Positions 16,648 to 23,809 of a stretch of 32,208 nucleotides of DNA are shown here, piece by piece. Position numbers and translations under genes: made by a program. Source of the DNA: JBCBSK01 sp039819185 (lineage in GTDB: Bacteria > Pseudomonadota > Alphaproteobacteria > Rhizobiales > Tepidamorphaceae). The notes below the pieces were generated by a model, which was given only the letters and a program-made list of their open reading frames with translations, was not told where the DNA came from and ran no database searches. The stretch covers positions 1-32,208 of the forward strand of contig JBCBSK010000020.1 in the NCBI GenBank assembly GCA_039819185.1, read 5' to 3'. Numbering within the stretch: the stretch's first letter is position 1; each line of letters opens with the position of its first letter.

Positions 16648-18165
16648 TTATGCCGCAGCTTGCCTATCGCGGGGAAGCCATCTCGCGCACCAAGAGGCCA
16701 AATCGGCACACGCTGGGTGGTTCAGCGCGTCGTAGAAATACCGCGTTACATGGGACAGATGAGTGAGATAGCCATGCTTGCCGTCGCGCCGGGCAAGACG
16801 GACAAATATGCCGAGGATCTTGGCGTTGCGCTGCGCAGCCATGCGCGCGAGATCGGCATCAAGCCGGTCACGGTCGATCGTCAAGCCCTCGGCACGGCCG
16901 GTCTCTTCATAGGCGTCGATAATCGCCAGTGACAGCTCGCGCGGCATGTCGATGCGCGCATCATAGGCCAGTGACGCGAGATCATAGACCGGCGGGCCGA
17001 TCAGCGCGTCCTGGAAGTCAATCAGGCCGATCCGATCGAGGCCGCTTTTGTCGCCGCGCCAAATCAAGTTGGGGGAATGGACGTCGCGCAGCACCCAGCT
17101 TCGCGATGCATCGGCAGCGGCAAGCGGTGCGACCATGCGCCGAACCGCCGCGTCGAACGCATCGACCGCCTCGTCGGGCAGCGCGCCATCGAGCCGTTCC
17201 GGCGCATACCACTCGATCAGAAGCCTTGCCTCGGTGATCATGACGTCCGTGTCATAGGACGGCAAGCGATAGGTTGTGCCGTCCCGCAGAGGCAAGGTGT
17301 CGGGCAGGTTGGCGGCATGCAAATGCGCTAGAACACGTGCCGCGGTCAGATAGCGCTCCGCAACCGGCGCGTCGTCAACGATCGGCCCGTCAACGCCAAG
17401 ATCCTCGATCAGGAGCAATCCCCGCTCAAGATCGGCTGCCAGAACCTCCGGTGCGGCAAGGCCTTGCGCGCGCAATCCGTCGGCAATCGCGACGAAGGGC
17501 TTGCAGTCCTCGGCAAGATGGACGATCCGGCTGTAGGCCGGCGCTCCGGGTTGGCCCGGGTCAGGGCGCGCCGGCGCATCCATCAAAATCGCTTTCCGGT
17601 CGTCTCGCACCAAACGTTCATAGCGCCGTGTCGAGGCATCACCTTGCAGCCGTGCGCGCCGGGCGTCGTCCCAGCCCGCTCGATCGAGAAAGTCCCTGCA
17701 TTCAAGAGCACGCGTGATCCGCGCTGCCCAATCCGCTGCGTCGCCAATCACGTTGAGTTCGGCACACCGCCCCGAACCATGGCTGCTAAACGTGATGTCG
17801 AGCCGGGACCCGGTGTCCGGCAAGACGCCGCGGTCTGGCCACTCGGCAAGAATCGCACTGGCCAGGGCCAGATCGTCTAGCCCAAGTTCCAGGGCGTCGT
17901 CTGGCTCTGACAGACGGTAGAAGTCGACATGAACGATGCGGCAAGCATCCGCCTCATCGTAGGTTTGCAGAAGCGAAAAGGTGGGGCTCGGAACGACGAG
18001 ACCAGGATTGGCGCTGACGGCTCGGATCAGCGCCCGGGCGAAGCTCGTCTTGCCGGCGCCGAGATCACCATAGAGGGCTATGATATCGCCTGGCCGTACA
18101 TAACCTGCGATTGTTTCGGCGAAACGCTCCGTCGCGACCGGATCAGGCAGAACACTGTGCATCAT
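16648..18165 (-). CDS. TsaE-AmgK fusion: t6A ATPase subunit plus amino sugar kinase domain
   Basis: This 505-residue protein has two domains. Residues 1-150 or so are TsaE, the ATPase needed for threonylcarbamoyl-adenosine at tRNA position 37: Walker A GDLGAGKTSF (Lys39), PSPTFSLLQTYD, and HVDFYRL. Residues from about 165 onward form an aminoglycoside phosphotransferase-fold kinase resembling AmgK, the anomeric MurNAc/GlcNAc kinase: GDASTRRYER, LLIEDLG, WVLRDVHSPNLIW (catalytic Asp361), and GLIDFQDALIGPPVYDL. AmgK supplies the substrate of MurU, which is encoded next. As I recall, this fusion is known in alphaproteobacteria. Two ATGs sit at the start (18165 and 18162), 19 bases after the divL stop. 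Confidence 0.9.
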   Translation of the reverse strand: MMHSVLPDPVATERFAETIAGYVRPGDIIALYGDLGAGKTSFARALIRAVSANPGLVVPSPTFSLLQTYDEADACRIVHVDFYRLSEPDDALELGLDDLALASAILAEWPDRGVLPDTGSRLDITFSSHGSGRCAELNVIGDAADWAARITRALECRDFLDRAGWDDARRARLQGDASTRRYERLVRDDRKAILMDAPARPDPGQPGAPAYSRIVHLAEDCKPFVAIADGLRAQGLAAPEVLAADLERGLLLIEDLGVDGPIVDDAPVAERYLTAARVLAHLHAANLPDTLPLRDGTTYRLPSYDTDVMITEARLLIEWYAPERLDGALPDEAVDAFDAAVRRMVAPLAAADASRSWVLRDVHSPNLIWRGDKSGLDRIGLIDFQDALIGPPVYDLASLAYDARIDMPRELSLAIIDAYEETGRAEGLTIDRDRLDADLARMAAQRNAKILGIFVRLARRDGKHGYLTHLSHVTRYFYDALNHPACADLASWCARWLPRDRQAAA

Positions 18166-18184
18166 TGGCTTCGGCGTTGGCCTG

Positions 18185-20794
18185 TCACTCCGATGTCGCT
18201 GCAGGCGCTGTGATGTTTGCGGTCAACACATCGCCTGCAATAGATGCGGGCGGGGTTTCAAGCCTCTCATCGTCAGCGCCATCGGTCTGCTTCTGCCGAC
18301 GCGGCAATGTGCAAACAGCGCGCGTGCCCTGTCCGTCGCTTGAGGTCAGTTCGACCGTACCGCCATGCAGTTCGACCAGGCTGCGCACAATGTTGAGACC
18401 TAACCCCGCACCGCGATGGCGAGTACCGCGTGCGTCGCTCTGAAACCGCTCGAAAACATGGTTGACCTGTTCGGGATCGATGCCTGGTCCACGATCAACC
18501 ACGGCGATTTCGACACGATCGTCATCGGTCGCCCGGGCCGTGATGTCGACCTGCTGGCCCGATTCGGAGAAGCCAACCGCGTTTGACGTAAGATTGAACA
18601 CGATCTGCTTGAGTCGGGTCTCATCGGCCTCGATCGGGCCGATGCCATCGGCGATATCGATGTTCAGCCTGACACCGTGATCGTCGAGCCGGTCGCGGAC
18701 GCCGGCCACCGCGCTGTCGAGCACTTGAGCAAGATCGATGTCGCGAATATCGAGTTCCATGACCCCGGCATCGATTGTCGCCAGATCGAGAATGTCGTTG
18801 ACGATGGCGAGCAGTGCGCTCGAGGACGACAGGATGTAGCCGGCATATTCCCGTTGGCGGTCATTCATCGACCCGGTCGTCGGCTCACTCAGGAGATGGG
18901 TGAAGCCGATGATATTGGTCAGCGGCGAGCGTAGTTCGTATGAGACCTTGTGGACGAAATCGTTCTTGATCTGGGCTGCCTTGCGCAGCGCTTCATTGCT
19001 GTCGCGCAGCGCCCGTTCGATGCGGCGCGAATCAGTAACGTCAGCGAACACGACCAGCGTCCCGCCATCGGGCAACGGCACCATGGACAGCGCCAGAGCC
19101 AGCCCATCGGCACGCTCGATCTGTGTGTTGAACGGGCGGCGTGCGTCCGCAAGGCCCGTTACCGCACCCTTGATCGTCCCCCAAAGCTGATCGTCCTCAT
19201 AGAGCGGTTCACAGGCGCGGATGAGATCGTCGACGCGTGGCCGGTCGGCGAGCAGCACATCATCGATCTGCCATTGTGCCTGCCAGGCTGGGTTATGAAG
19301 CTTCAGACGACCATCCGAGCCAAACACAACGATGCCTTCGCCAAGACTGTCGATCGTTTCGCGCTGCACCCGAGATAGGGCCACAAAGCGGGTCTGGAGC
19401 GCGATGCTTTCGGTCACATTCTCGAACAGATAGGTCAGCCCGCCATCCGGCTGCGGATCGATGATGACCCTGAGTGTGCGCCCATCCGGCAGATGCCACT
19501 GGCTCTCTTCGGCATCGCTCGGCCGGTCGCGCGACAGTAGCCCATCGCGCCAGACACGATAGTCCTTGGACATTTCCGGCAGGCGCCCCGCCGCCCGAAG
19601 TTGATCTAACACCTCGCCGAAGTCCGGTCGGTCAGCGAGTTGGTCGTCAGCGAGCTGCCAAAGGTCTTGAAACGCCGGATTGTGGAAGATCAGCCGGCGG
19701 TCGGCGTCGACAGCGGCAACGCCGGTCTTGAGTTGCGCAAGCGTGTGGCTGTGTGCTGCTTCCAGCGCATGCAGCGTGCGTCGCACTTCGAGCACTTCCT
19801 CAACGTCGCGCGCGACATAACCGACGCCGCGCCCGCATCGAACAGCGGTGATCGCATACCGCCGTGGCGAGCGCCCCTGGTCAAGTGACATCAGGCCGAG
19901 ATCGCCGGTTTCCGCATCTTGTCCGGGCTCGGCTCTCGGCAGGACAAAGGCCTCGGCGGTGATAGCCTCATCAGCGGTGTCGAAGCCAGCGACCGCGGCA
20001 TAAGCGGCGTTTGCGTAGACCAGACGGCCGGCGTCGGAGACGATCCAGACGGGTGATCTGAGCGCTGCGCCAATCGCCTCGAAGTCGTGCGCCGCCCGCT
20101 TCAACTCATCGGCTTCAAGCCGCGCCTGCGCTTGTCCACGGTCAGACGCCTGAACCGTCTTGAAGCGGACCAGAACCTGACCGCTGCCGGCGCGTCCCTC
20201 GGCTTCTGCGAAGCGGCCCGAACGGGTGCGCAACATCAACCCAAAACCTTCGCCAAAGTCTCTGAGCCGGGCGACATGAGCTTCCAGATCCCCCGCCGAG
20301 GCTGCGTCCAGCCAACGCCCGAAGGCGATCAGTTCCGAACTGTCTGCCGGAATCGCGGCGCCTCCATCGGCAGTGTTGTGGACAACTGCGCGGTCGCCAT
20401 CCGCCGGCCAGATGATCAGGGCCTCGGCATCAGCTCGCACGAAGGTTTCGGCCCGGTCGAGTCGAGCTCGCAGGTCACGGGCGGTTTCCTCGGATGTCGT
20501 CTCAAGCTGTTTCAGCTGTTCGCGAGTTCGCACAAACAGAATGGACGCCAGCGTTGCGAAAATGATGATGCCAAGAACGATGCTGAGTGCTGCGAGTCGC
20601 TCGGCGGTTATGGGCTCTTGAACGGCTACTGCCGGGGCAGATTGGGCATGTGCCGCCGCGAGTCCGCCTATGGTCGCCAGGCAAACGCCGTAGCCTATAC
20701 ATGAGCTACCTTTGACGATCCGCGCCGTACCACTGTCCCAAGTTCGGAACACAAGCTTGAGGACACCAGCAAGGCGATCGCCAGAGGGCCGCAT
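18185..20794 (-). CDS. divL: DivL-type PAS sensor kinase with Tyr in the H-box
   Basis: This 869-residue membrane protein has a signal-like hydrophobic segment ending AAAHAQSA, a second membrane helix (ALSIVLGIIIFATLASILF), three or so PAS-like domains (between residues about 230 and 590), a dimerisation domain and an HATPase domain. The H-box reads VSYELRSPL, so the phospho-acceptor position is Tyr619 (TAC codon at 18938-18940) instead of His. This is the hallmark of DivL, which in Caulobacter binds DivK-phosphate and controls CckA and CtrA activity. The N-box (NLTSNAVGFS), G1 (DRGPGID) and G2 (GAGLGLNIV) are kept, so ATP binding is likely. It heads the minus-strand run tsaE-amgK, murU, addB, addA. 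Confidence 0.88.
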   Translation of the reverse strand: MRPSGDRLAGVLKLVFRTWDSGTARIVKGSSCIGYGVCLATIGGLAAAHAQSAPAVAVQEPITAERLAALSIVLGIIIFATLASILFVRTREQLKQLETTSEETARDLRARLDRAETFVRADAEALIIWPADGDRAVVHNTADGGAAIPADSSELIAFGRWLDAASAGDLEAHVARLRDFGEGFGLMLRTRSGRFAEAEGRAGSGQVLVRFKTVQASDRGQAQARLEADELKRAAHDFEAIGAALRSPVWIVSDAGRLVYANAAYAAVAGFDTADEAITAEAFVLPRAEPGQDAETGDLGLMSLDQGRSPRRYAITAVRCGRGVGYVARDVEEVLEVRRTLHALEAAHSHTLAQLKTGVAAVDADRRLIFHNPAFQDLWQLADDQLADRPDFGEVLDQLRAAGRLPEMSKDYRVWRDGLLSRDRPSDAEESQWHLPDGRTLRVIIDPQPDGGLTYLFENVTESIALQTRFVALSRVQRETIDSLGEGIVVFGSDGRLKLHNPAWQAQWQIDDVLLADRPRVDDLIRACEPLYEDDQLWGTIKGAVTGLADARRPFNTQIERADGLALALSMVPLPDGGTLVVFADVTDSRRIERALRDSNEALRKAAQIKNDFVHKVSYELRSPLTNIIGFTHLLSEPTTGSMNDRQREYAGYILSSSSALLAIVNDILDLATIDAGVMELDIRDIDLAQVLDSAVAGVRDRLDDHGVRLNIDIADGIGPIEADETRLKQIVFNLTSNAVGFSESGQQVDITARATDDDRVEIAVVDRGPGIDPEQVNHVFERFQSDARGTRHRGAGLGLNIVRSLVELHGGTVELTSSDGQGTRAVCTLPRRQKQTDGADDERLETPPASIAGDVLTANITAPAATSE

Positions 20795-20869
20795 GAATGG
20801 CTGTCTCCGTTAGGTTAGGCGACCGCAACCAAGCAATACTCCGGGACAACTAGCATCGGGCGGGCGACC

Positions 20870-20874
20870 GAATC
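20870..20874. promoter_or_regulatory. GANTC (CcrM methylation motif) upstream of divL
   Basis: A GAATC site lies 76 bases upstream of the divL ATG within the 176-base spacer to ahcY. GANTC is methylated by CcrM in most alphaproteobacteria and can couple transcription to replication through GcrA. A single five-base site can occur by chance, and I see no clear CtrA TTAA-N7-TTAA box here. Confidence 0.3.
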
Positions 20875-20970
20875 GGATAAATCTAACCGCAATTCGTCGG
20901 CCCGAACACCTGCTCAGACATGCTTTTTGCACGCTCCGGAAGGGGGCATGCCCAGTCAGACAGCGGCTGA

Positions 20971-22371
20971 TCAGTAGCGATAGTGATCCGGCTTGAACGG
21001 ACCGTCCGCCTGAACGCCGATGTAACGTGCCTGATCGTCGGATAGCGTTGTTAGCTTGACGCCGAGCTTTTCGAGATGGAGTTCCGCGACCCGCTCGTCG
21101 AGATGCTTCGGTAGCGTATAGACCTTCTTGTCGTAGGAGCCGTGGTGGCGCCACAATTCAAGCTGCGCCAGCGTCTGATTGGTAAAGGACGCACTCATCA
21201 CGAAGCTCGGATGCCCTGTAGCATTGCCGAGATTGACCAGCCTCCCCTCAGACAGGACGATAATTGCTTTTTCGTCTGGGAATTCGACGTGATGGACCTG
21301 TGGTTTGATCTCGGTCCACTTGAAATTCTTAAGTGCGGCGATCTGAATTTCGCTGTCGAAATGGCCGATATTGCAGACGATCGCGTTGTGCTTCATCGCC
21401 CGCATGTGGTCGACGGTGATGACGTCCTTGTTGCCGGTGGCGGTGACGAAGATGTCGGCCGTGTCAGCTATGTCGTCCAGGGTCTGGACCTCATAGCCTT
21501 CCATCGCGGCTTGCAGCGCGCAGATCGGATCGATCTCGGTAACGATCACACGTGCCCCGCCATTGCGCAAGCTTGCGGCAGATCCCTTGCCGACATCGCC
21601 ATAGCCGCAGACCACGGCAACCTTGCCGGCCAGCATCACGTCAGTTGCGCGGCGGATCGCATCGACCAGGCTTTCGCGGCAGCCATAGAGATTGTCGAAT
21701 TTCGATTTGGTGACCGAGTCGTTGACGTTGATCGCCGGGAATGGGAGCCGACCCTGAGTGGCAAGCTGGTAGAGCCGGTTCACGCCGGTCGTCGTCTCCT
21801 CCGAGACGCCAAGAAGTGCGTCGCGGCATTTCGAGAACCAACCGGGTTTGTCCGCGAGTCTCTGTTTGATCGAAGCGAAAAAGTACTCTTCTTCCTCATT
21901 CTTGGGATCGTCGAGCACGGACGGATCGGTCTCGGCGTCGGCGCCGAGGATCACCAGCATGGTCGCGTCACCGCCATCATCCAGGATCAGATTGGGCGCA
22001 CCGCCATCGTGCCAGTCGAAAATACGGTTCACATACTCCCAATACTCTTCGAGCGTTTCGCCCTTGAAGGCGAACACGGGAACGCCGGACGCAGCGATTG
22101 CCGCCGCTGCGTGGTCCTGGGTCGAGAAGATGTTGCAGGACGACCAGCGCACTTCGGCACCCAGTGCCGTCAATGTTTCGATCAGAACGGCCGTCTGAAT
22201 TGTCATATGCAGGCAGCCGGCGATGCGCGCGCCCTTCAAGGGCTTCTGGTCAGCGAACTCCGCGCGAAGCGCCATAAGACCAGGCATTTCATGCTCGGCG
22301 AGCTCGATTTCCTTACGGCCGAAATCGGCAAGCCCGATGTCCTTCACGACATAATCTGGCGTATCGCTCAC
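20971..22371 (-). CDS. ahcY: Adenosylhomocysteinase
   Basis: AhcY hydrolyses S-adenosylhomocysteine to adenosine and homocysteine, removing the inhibitor of methyltransferases. The 466-residue protein shows HMTIQTAVLIETL, SCNIFSTQDHAAAAI, the NAD-binding VVCGYGDVGKGSA, VTEIDPICALQAAMEGY, and the C-terminal PFKPDHYRY that reaches the partner subunit. Translation begins at a GTG with AAAGGA about eight bases upstream. It lies 85 bases after the HPr gene on the same strand, and could be read with the PTS genes or from its own promoter. I see no recognisable SAH or SAM riboswitch fold in its leader. Confidence 0.98.
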   Translation of the reverse strand: MSDTPDYVVKDIGLADFGRKEIELAEHEMPGLMALRAEFADQKPLKGARIAGCLHMTIQTAVLIETLTALGAEVRWSSCNIFSTQDHAAAAIAASGVPVFAFKGETLEEYWEYVNRIFDWHDGGAPNLILDDGGDATMLVILGADAETDPSVLDDPKNEEEEYFFASIKQRLADKPGWFSKCRDALLGVSEETTTGVNRLYQLATQGRLPFPAINVNDSVTKSKFDNLYGCRESLVDAIRRATDVMLAGKVAVVCGYGDVGKGSAASLRNGGARVIVTEIDPICALQAAMEGYEVQTLDDIADTADIFVTATGNKDVITVDHMRAMKHNAIVCNIGHFDSEIQIAALKNFKWTEIKPQVHHVEFPDEKAIIVLSEGRLVNLGNATGHPSFVMSASFTNQTLAQLELWRHHGSYDKKVYTLPKHLDERVAELHLEKLGVKLTTLSDDQARYIGVQADGPFKPDHYRY

Positions 22372-22456
22372 GCGCGGTATCCTTTCAGATTGGCTGAGAA
22401 AGGGGGTAGCTACTAGTCGCTATACGGCAGTTCGGCGCTTCGGACCAGAGCGACGG

Positions 22457-22753
22457 TTAGTCCTCGCCGAAGCGATTGCCGATCAAGGTCGCCACCGCGT
22501 CCATCGCGGTATCGGATTCCTTGCCTGAGGCAGCCACCTCAACCGACGTCCCCTTGCTGGCACACAGCATGAGAAGACCCATGATCGACGTTCCGACAAC
22601 GGTCGATCCATCCTTTGAAACCGTAACCTCGGCGTCGAACTGCTCGATGGTCAGCACCAGGCGATGGGCGGCGCGGGCATGTAGGCCGCGCTTGTTAGTG
22701 ATCTCGAAGACCCGCACCAAGCGCTCGGTACTATCGTTGGTGCGCGCGTCCAT
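22457..22753 (-). CDS. ptsH: HPr phosphocarrier protein (NPr-like)
   Basis: This 98-residue phosphocarrier passes phosphate from enzyme I (EI-Ntr) to EIIA proteins. The phosphorylated His is His25 in RGLHARAA, and the regulatory Ser (Ser46 of classical HPr) is Ser56 in GTSIMGLLML, the target of HPr kinase. The ATG overlaps the EIIA stop by one base (TAATG), so the two are coupled. With no EIIB or EIIC gene in the window, a regulatory role rather than sugar uptake is likely. Confidence 0.94.
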   Translation of the reverse strand: MDARTNDSTERLVRVFEITNKRGLHARAAHRLVLTIEQFDAEVTVSKDGSTVVGTSIMGLLMLCASKGTSVEVAASGKESDTAMDAVATLIGNRFGED

Positions 22754-23157
22754 TACCGCTCAACTCCAAGCACATCGCTGGCAACATTGATGTATTTGCG
22801 TCCCGCGTCGCGTGCTTCGATTGCAGCTTCCTTGAGCGGCATTTCGCCGCGCACCTTAGCGAGCTTGACCAGCATCGGCAGGTTCGCACCGGCAACCACC
22901 TCTATATGGCTGTCATCCATGGCCGATATTGCCAGATTGGACGGGGTGCCGCCGAACATGTCGGTCAGAACAGCGACCCCTGATCCCGTGTCGACAACCT
23001 CGGCGGCACGGATAATGTCGGACCGGCGCTGTTCCATATCGTCATCTGGGCCGATCGAAATCGTCTCGAACTGCTCCTGAGGACCGACGACATGCTCAAG
23101 GGCTGCGCGAAATTCCGCAGCCAACCGGCCATGTGTAACAACTACAATTCCGATCAT
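22753..23157 (-). CDS. PTS EIIA component, mannose/sorbose (EIIA-Man) family
   Basis: This 134-residue protein resembles the IIA domain of ManX. The phospho-acceptor is His9 in VVVTHGRLA, followed by the dimer-interface motifs TDMFGGTPSN and VVAGANLPMLVKL. The frame is open from 23238, but the start at 23157 (MIGIVVVTHG) is the family start and avoids an unrelated 27-residue extension. It lies between hprK and the HPr gene, the standard regulatory PTS order in alphaproteobacteria, where such EIIA proteins act in signalling rather than transport. Confidence 0.93.
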   Translation of the reverse strand: MIGIVVVTHGRLAAEFRAALEHVVGPQEQFETISIGPDDDMEQRRSDIIRAAEVVDTGSGVAVLTDMFGGTPSNLAISAMDDSHIEVVAGANLPMLVKLAKVRGEMPLKEAAIEARDAGRKYINVASDVLGVER

Positions 23158-23296
23158 CGGCCCGTTCAGTCCGTTGCAACGCGCGTTTGGCAATCTGGAT
23201 CCCAGCCCTATCGGCATGAAGATCCCGGATTTGGACACAAAGGCGTCTTTCGAACGCTTCTATGATGGGCAATTGCTGATCGTTTCATCAAGTGTT

Positions 23297-23314
23297 TTTT
23301 GCTGCAGCGCAAAA
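23297..23314. repeat. 18-base inverted repeat upstream of the EIIA-HPr genes
   Basis: TTTTGC (23297-23302) and GCAAAA (23309-23314) flank a TGCAGC core in an AT-rich patch, in the 199-base gap between hprK and the EIIA start. The polarity of the adjacent A and T runs is wrong for an intrinsic terminator on the minus strand. It could be an operator or chance; nothing else coding is seen in this gap. Confidence 0.35.
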
Positions 23315-23356
23315 TAAAATGGTCGCGAGCGTGGCAATCAGGCAACGCAGGACGCG

Positions 23357-23809
23357 TTATTCATCACCGTGGTCCTCGAAGAGGCGCTGCAGATAGACGG
23401 CCGTTTCAGCTATGCTTGGCAACGTGTGACGCGGCAATGAGATGCCCAAGAGCATTTCTTCATCCGGCTCCGGCGGCAAACGATCGGCGGACACTGCGGG
23501 GACGAGATCGACAACGAGATCGATACGGCAGCGGGGCAGTGCGGGAACGGTCAAGATGCCGAGTCCACGCCATTCCATGCGGCCGGCGATTGCTTCGGGA
23601 GATGACCCGATCAGCGCCGACCCGGCTCTCGTCAGCTTTGTTTGGTCATCGGCGATTAGTGCACGGAAACGCGACGGACCTGCCTGGCTAAGCAGCCCCC
23701 GGGCAAGGGATGACTTGCCGCTCCCAGAGGCCCCGCGCATCAGCACACCTGATCGGCCGATCGCCACCGCGGTCGCATGGACGAGATCTGACGCAAGGTC
23801 AGCGGTCAT
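23357..23809 (-). CDS. hprK: HPr kinase/phosphorylase, short alphaproteobacterial form
   Basis: HprK phosphorylates HPr on the regulatory Ser and can reverse the reaction. The 150-residue protein has only the catalytic domain: P-loop MRGASGSGKSSLA, the ADDQ acidic pair, GRMEWRGLGILTVP (matching the HprK signature around LEIRGLGI), and a C-terminal segment reaching AVYLQRLF. The N-terminal domain of Gram-positive HprK (about 130 residues) is absent, as is usual for this class. Its ATG overlaps the chvG stop by four bases (ATGA), so HPr phosphorylation is encoded with the ChvG sensor. Confidence 0.93.
   Translation of the reverse strand: MTADLASDLVHATAVAIGRSGVLMRGASGSGKSSLARGLLSQAGPSRFRALIADDQTKLTRAGSALIGSSPEAIAGRMEWRGLGILTVPALPRCRIDLVVDLVPAVSADRLPPEPDEEMLLGISLPRHTLPSIAETAVYLQRLFEDHGDE

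Noticed and set aside
22372..22456. SAM/SAH riboswitch in the ahcY leader
   Set aside because: The 85-base leader has only a small imperfect stem near the ribosome site and none of the conserved core I would expect. A covariance-model search would settle it.
23297..23314. Intrinsic terminator after hprK
   Set aside because: On the minus strand the hairpin is followed by A residues rather than T, so it does not fit a terminator for hprK.
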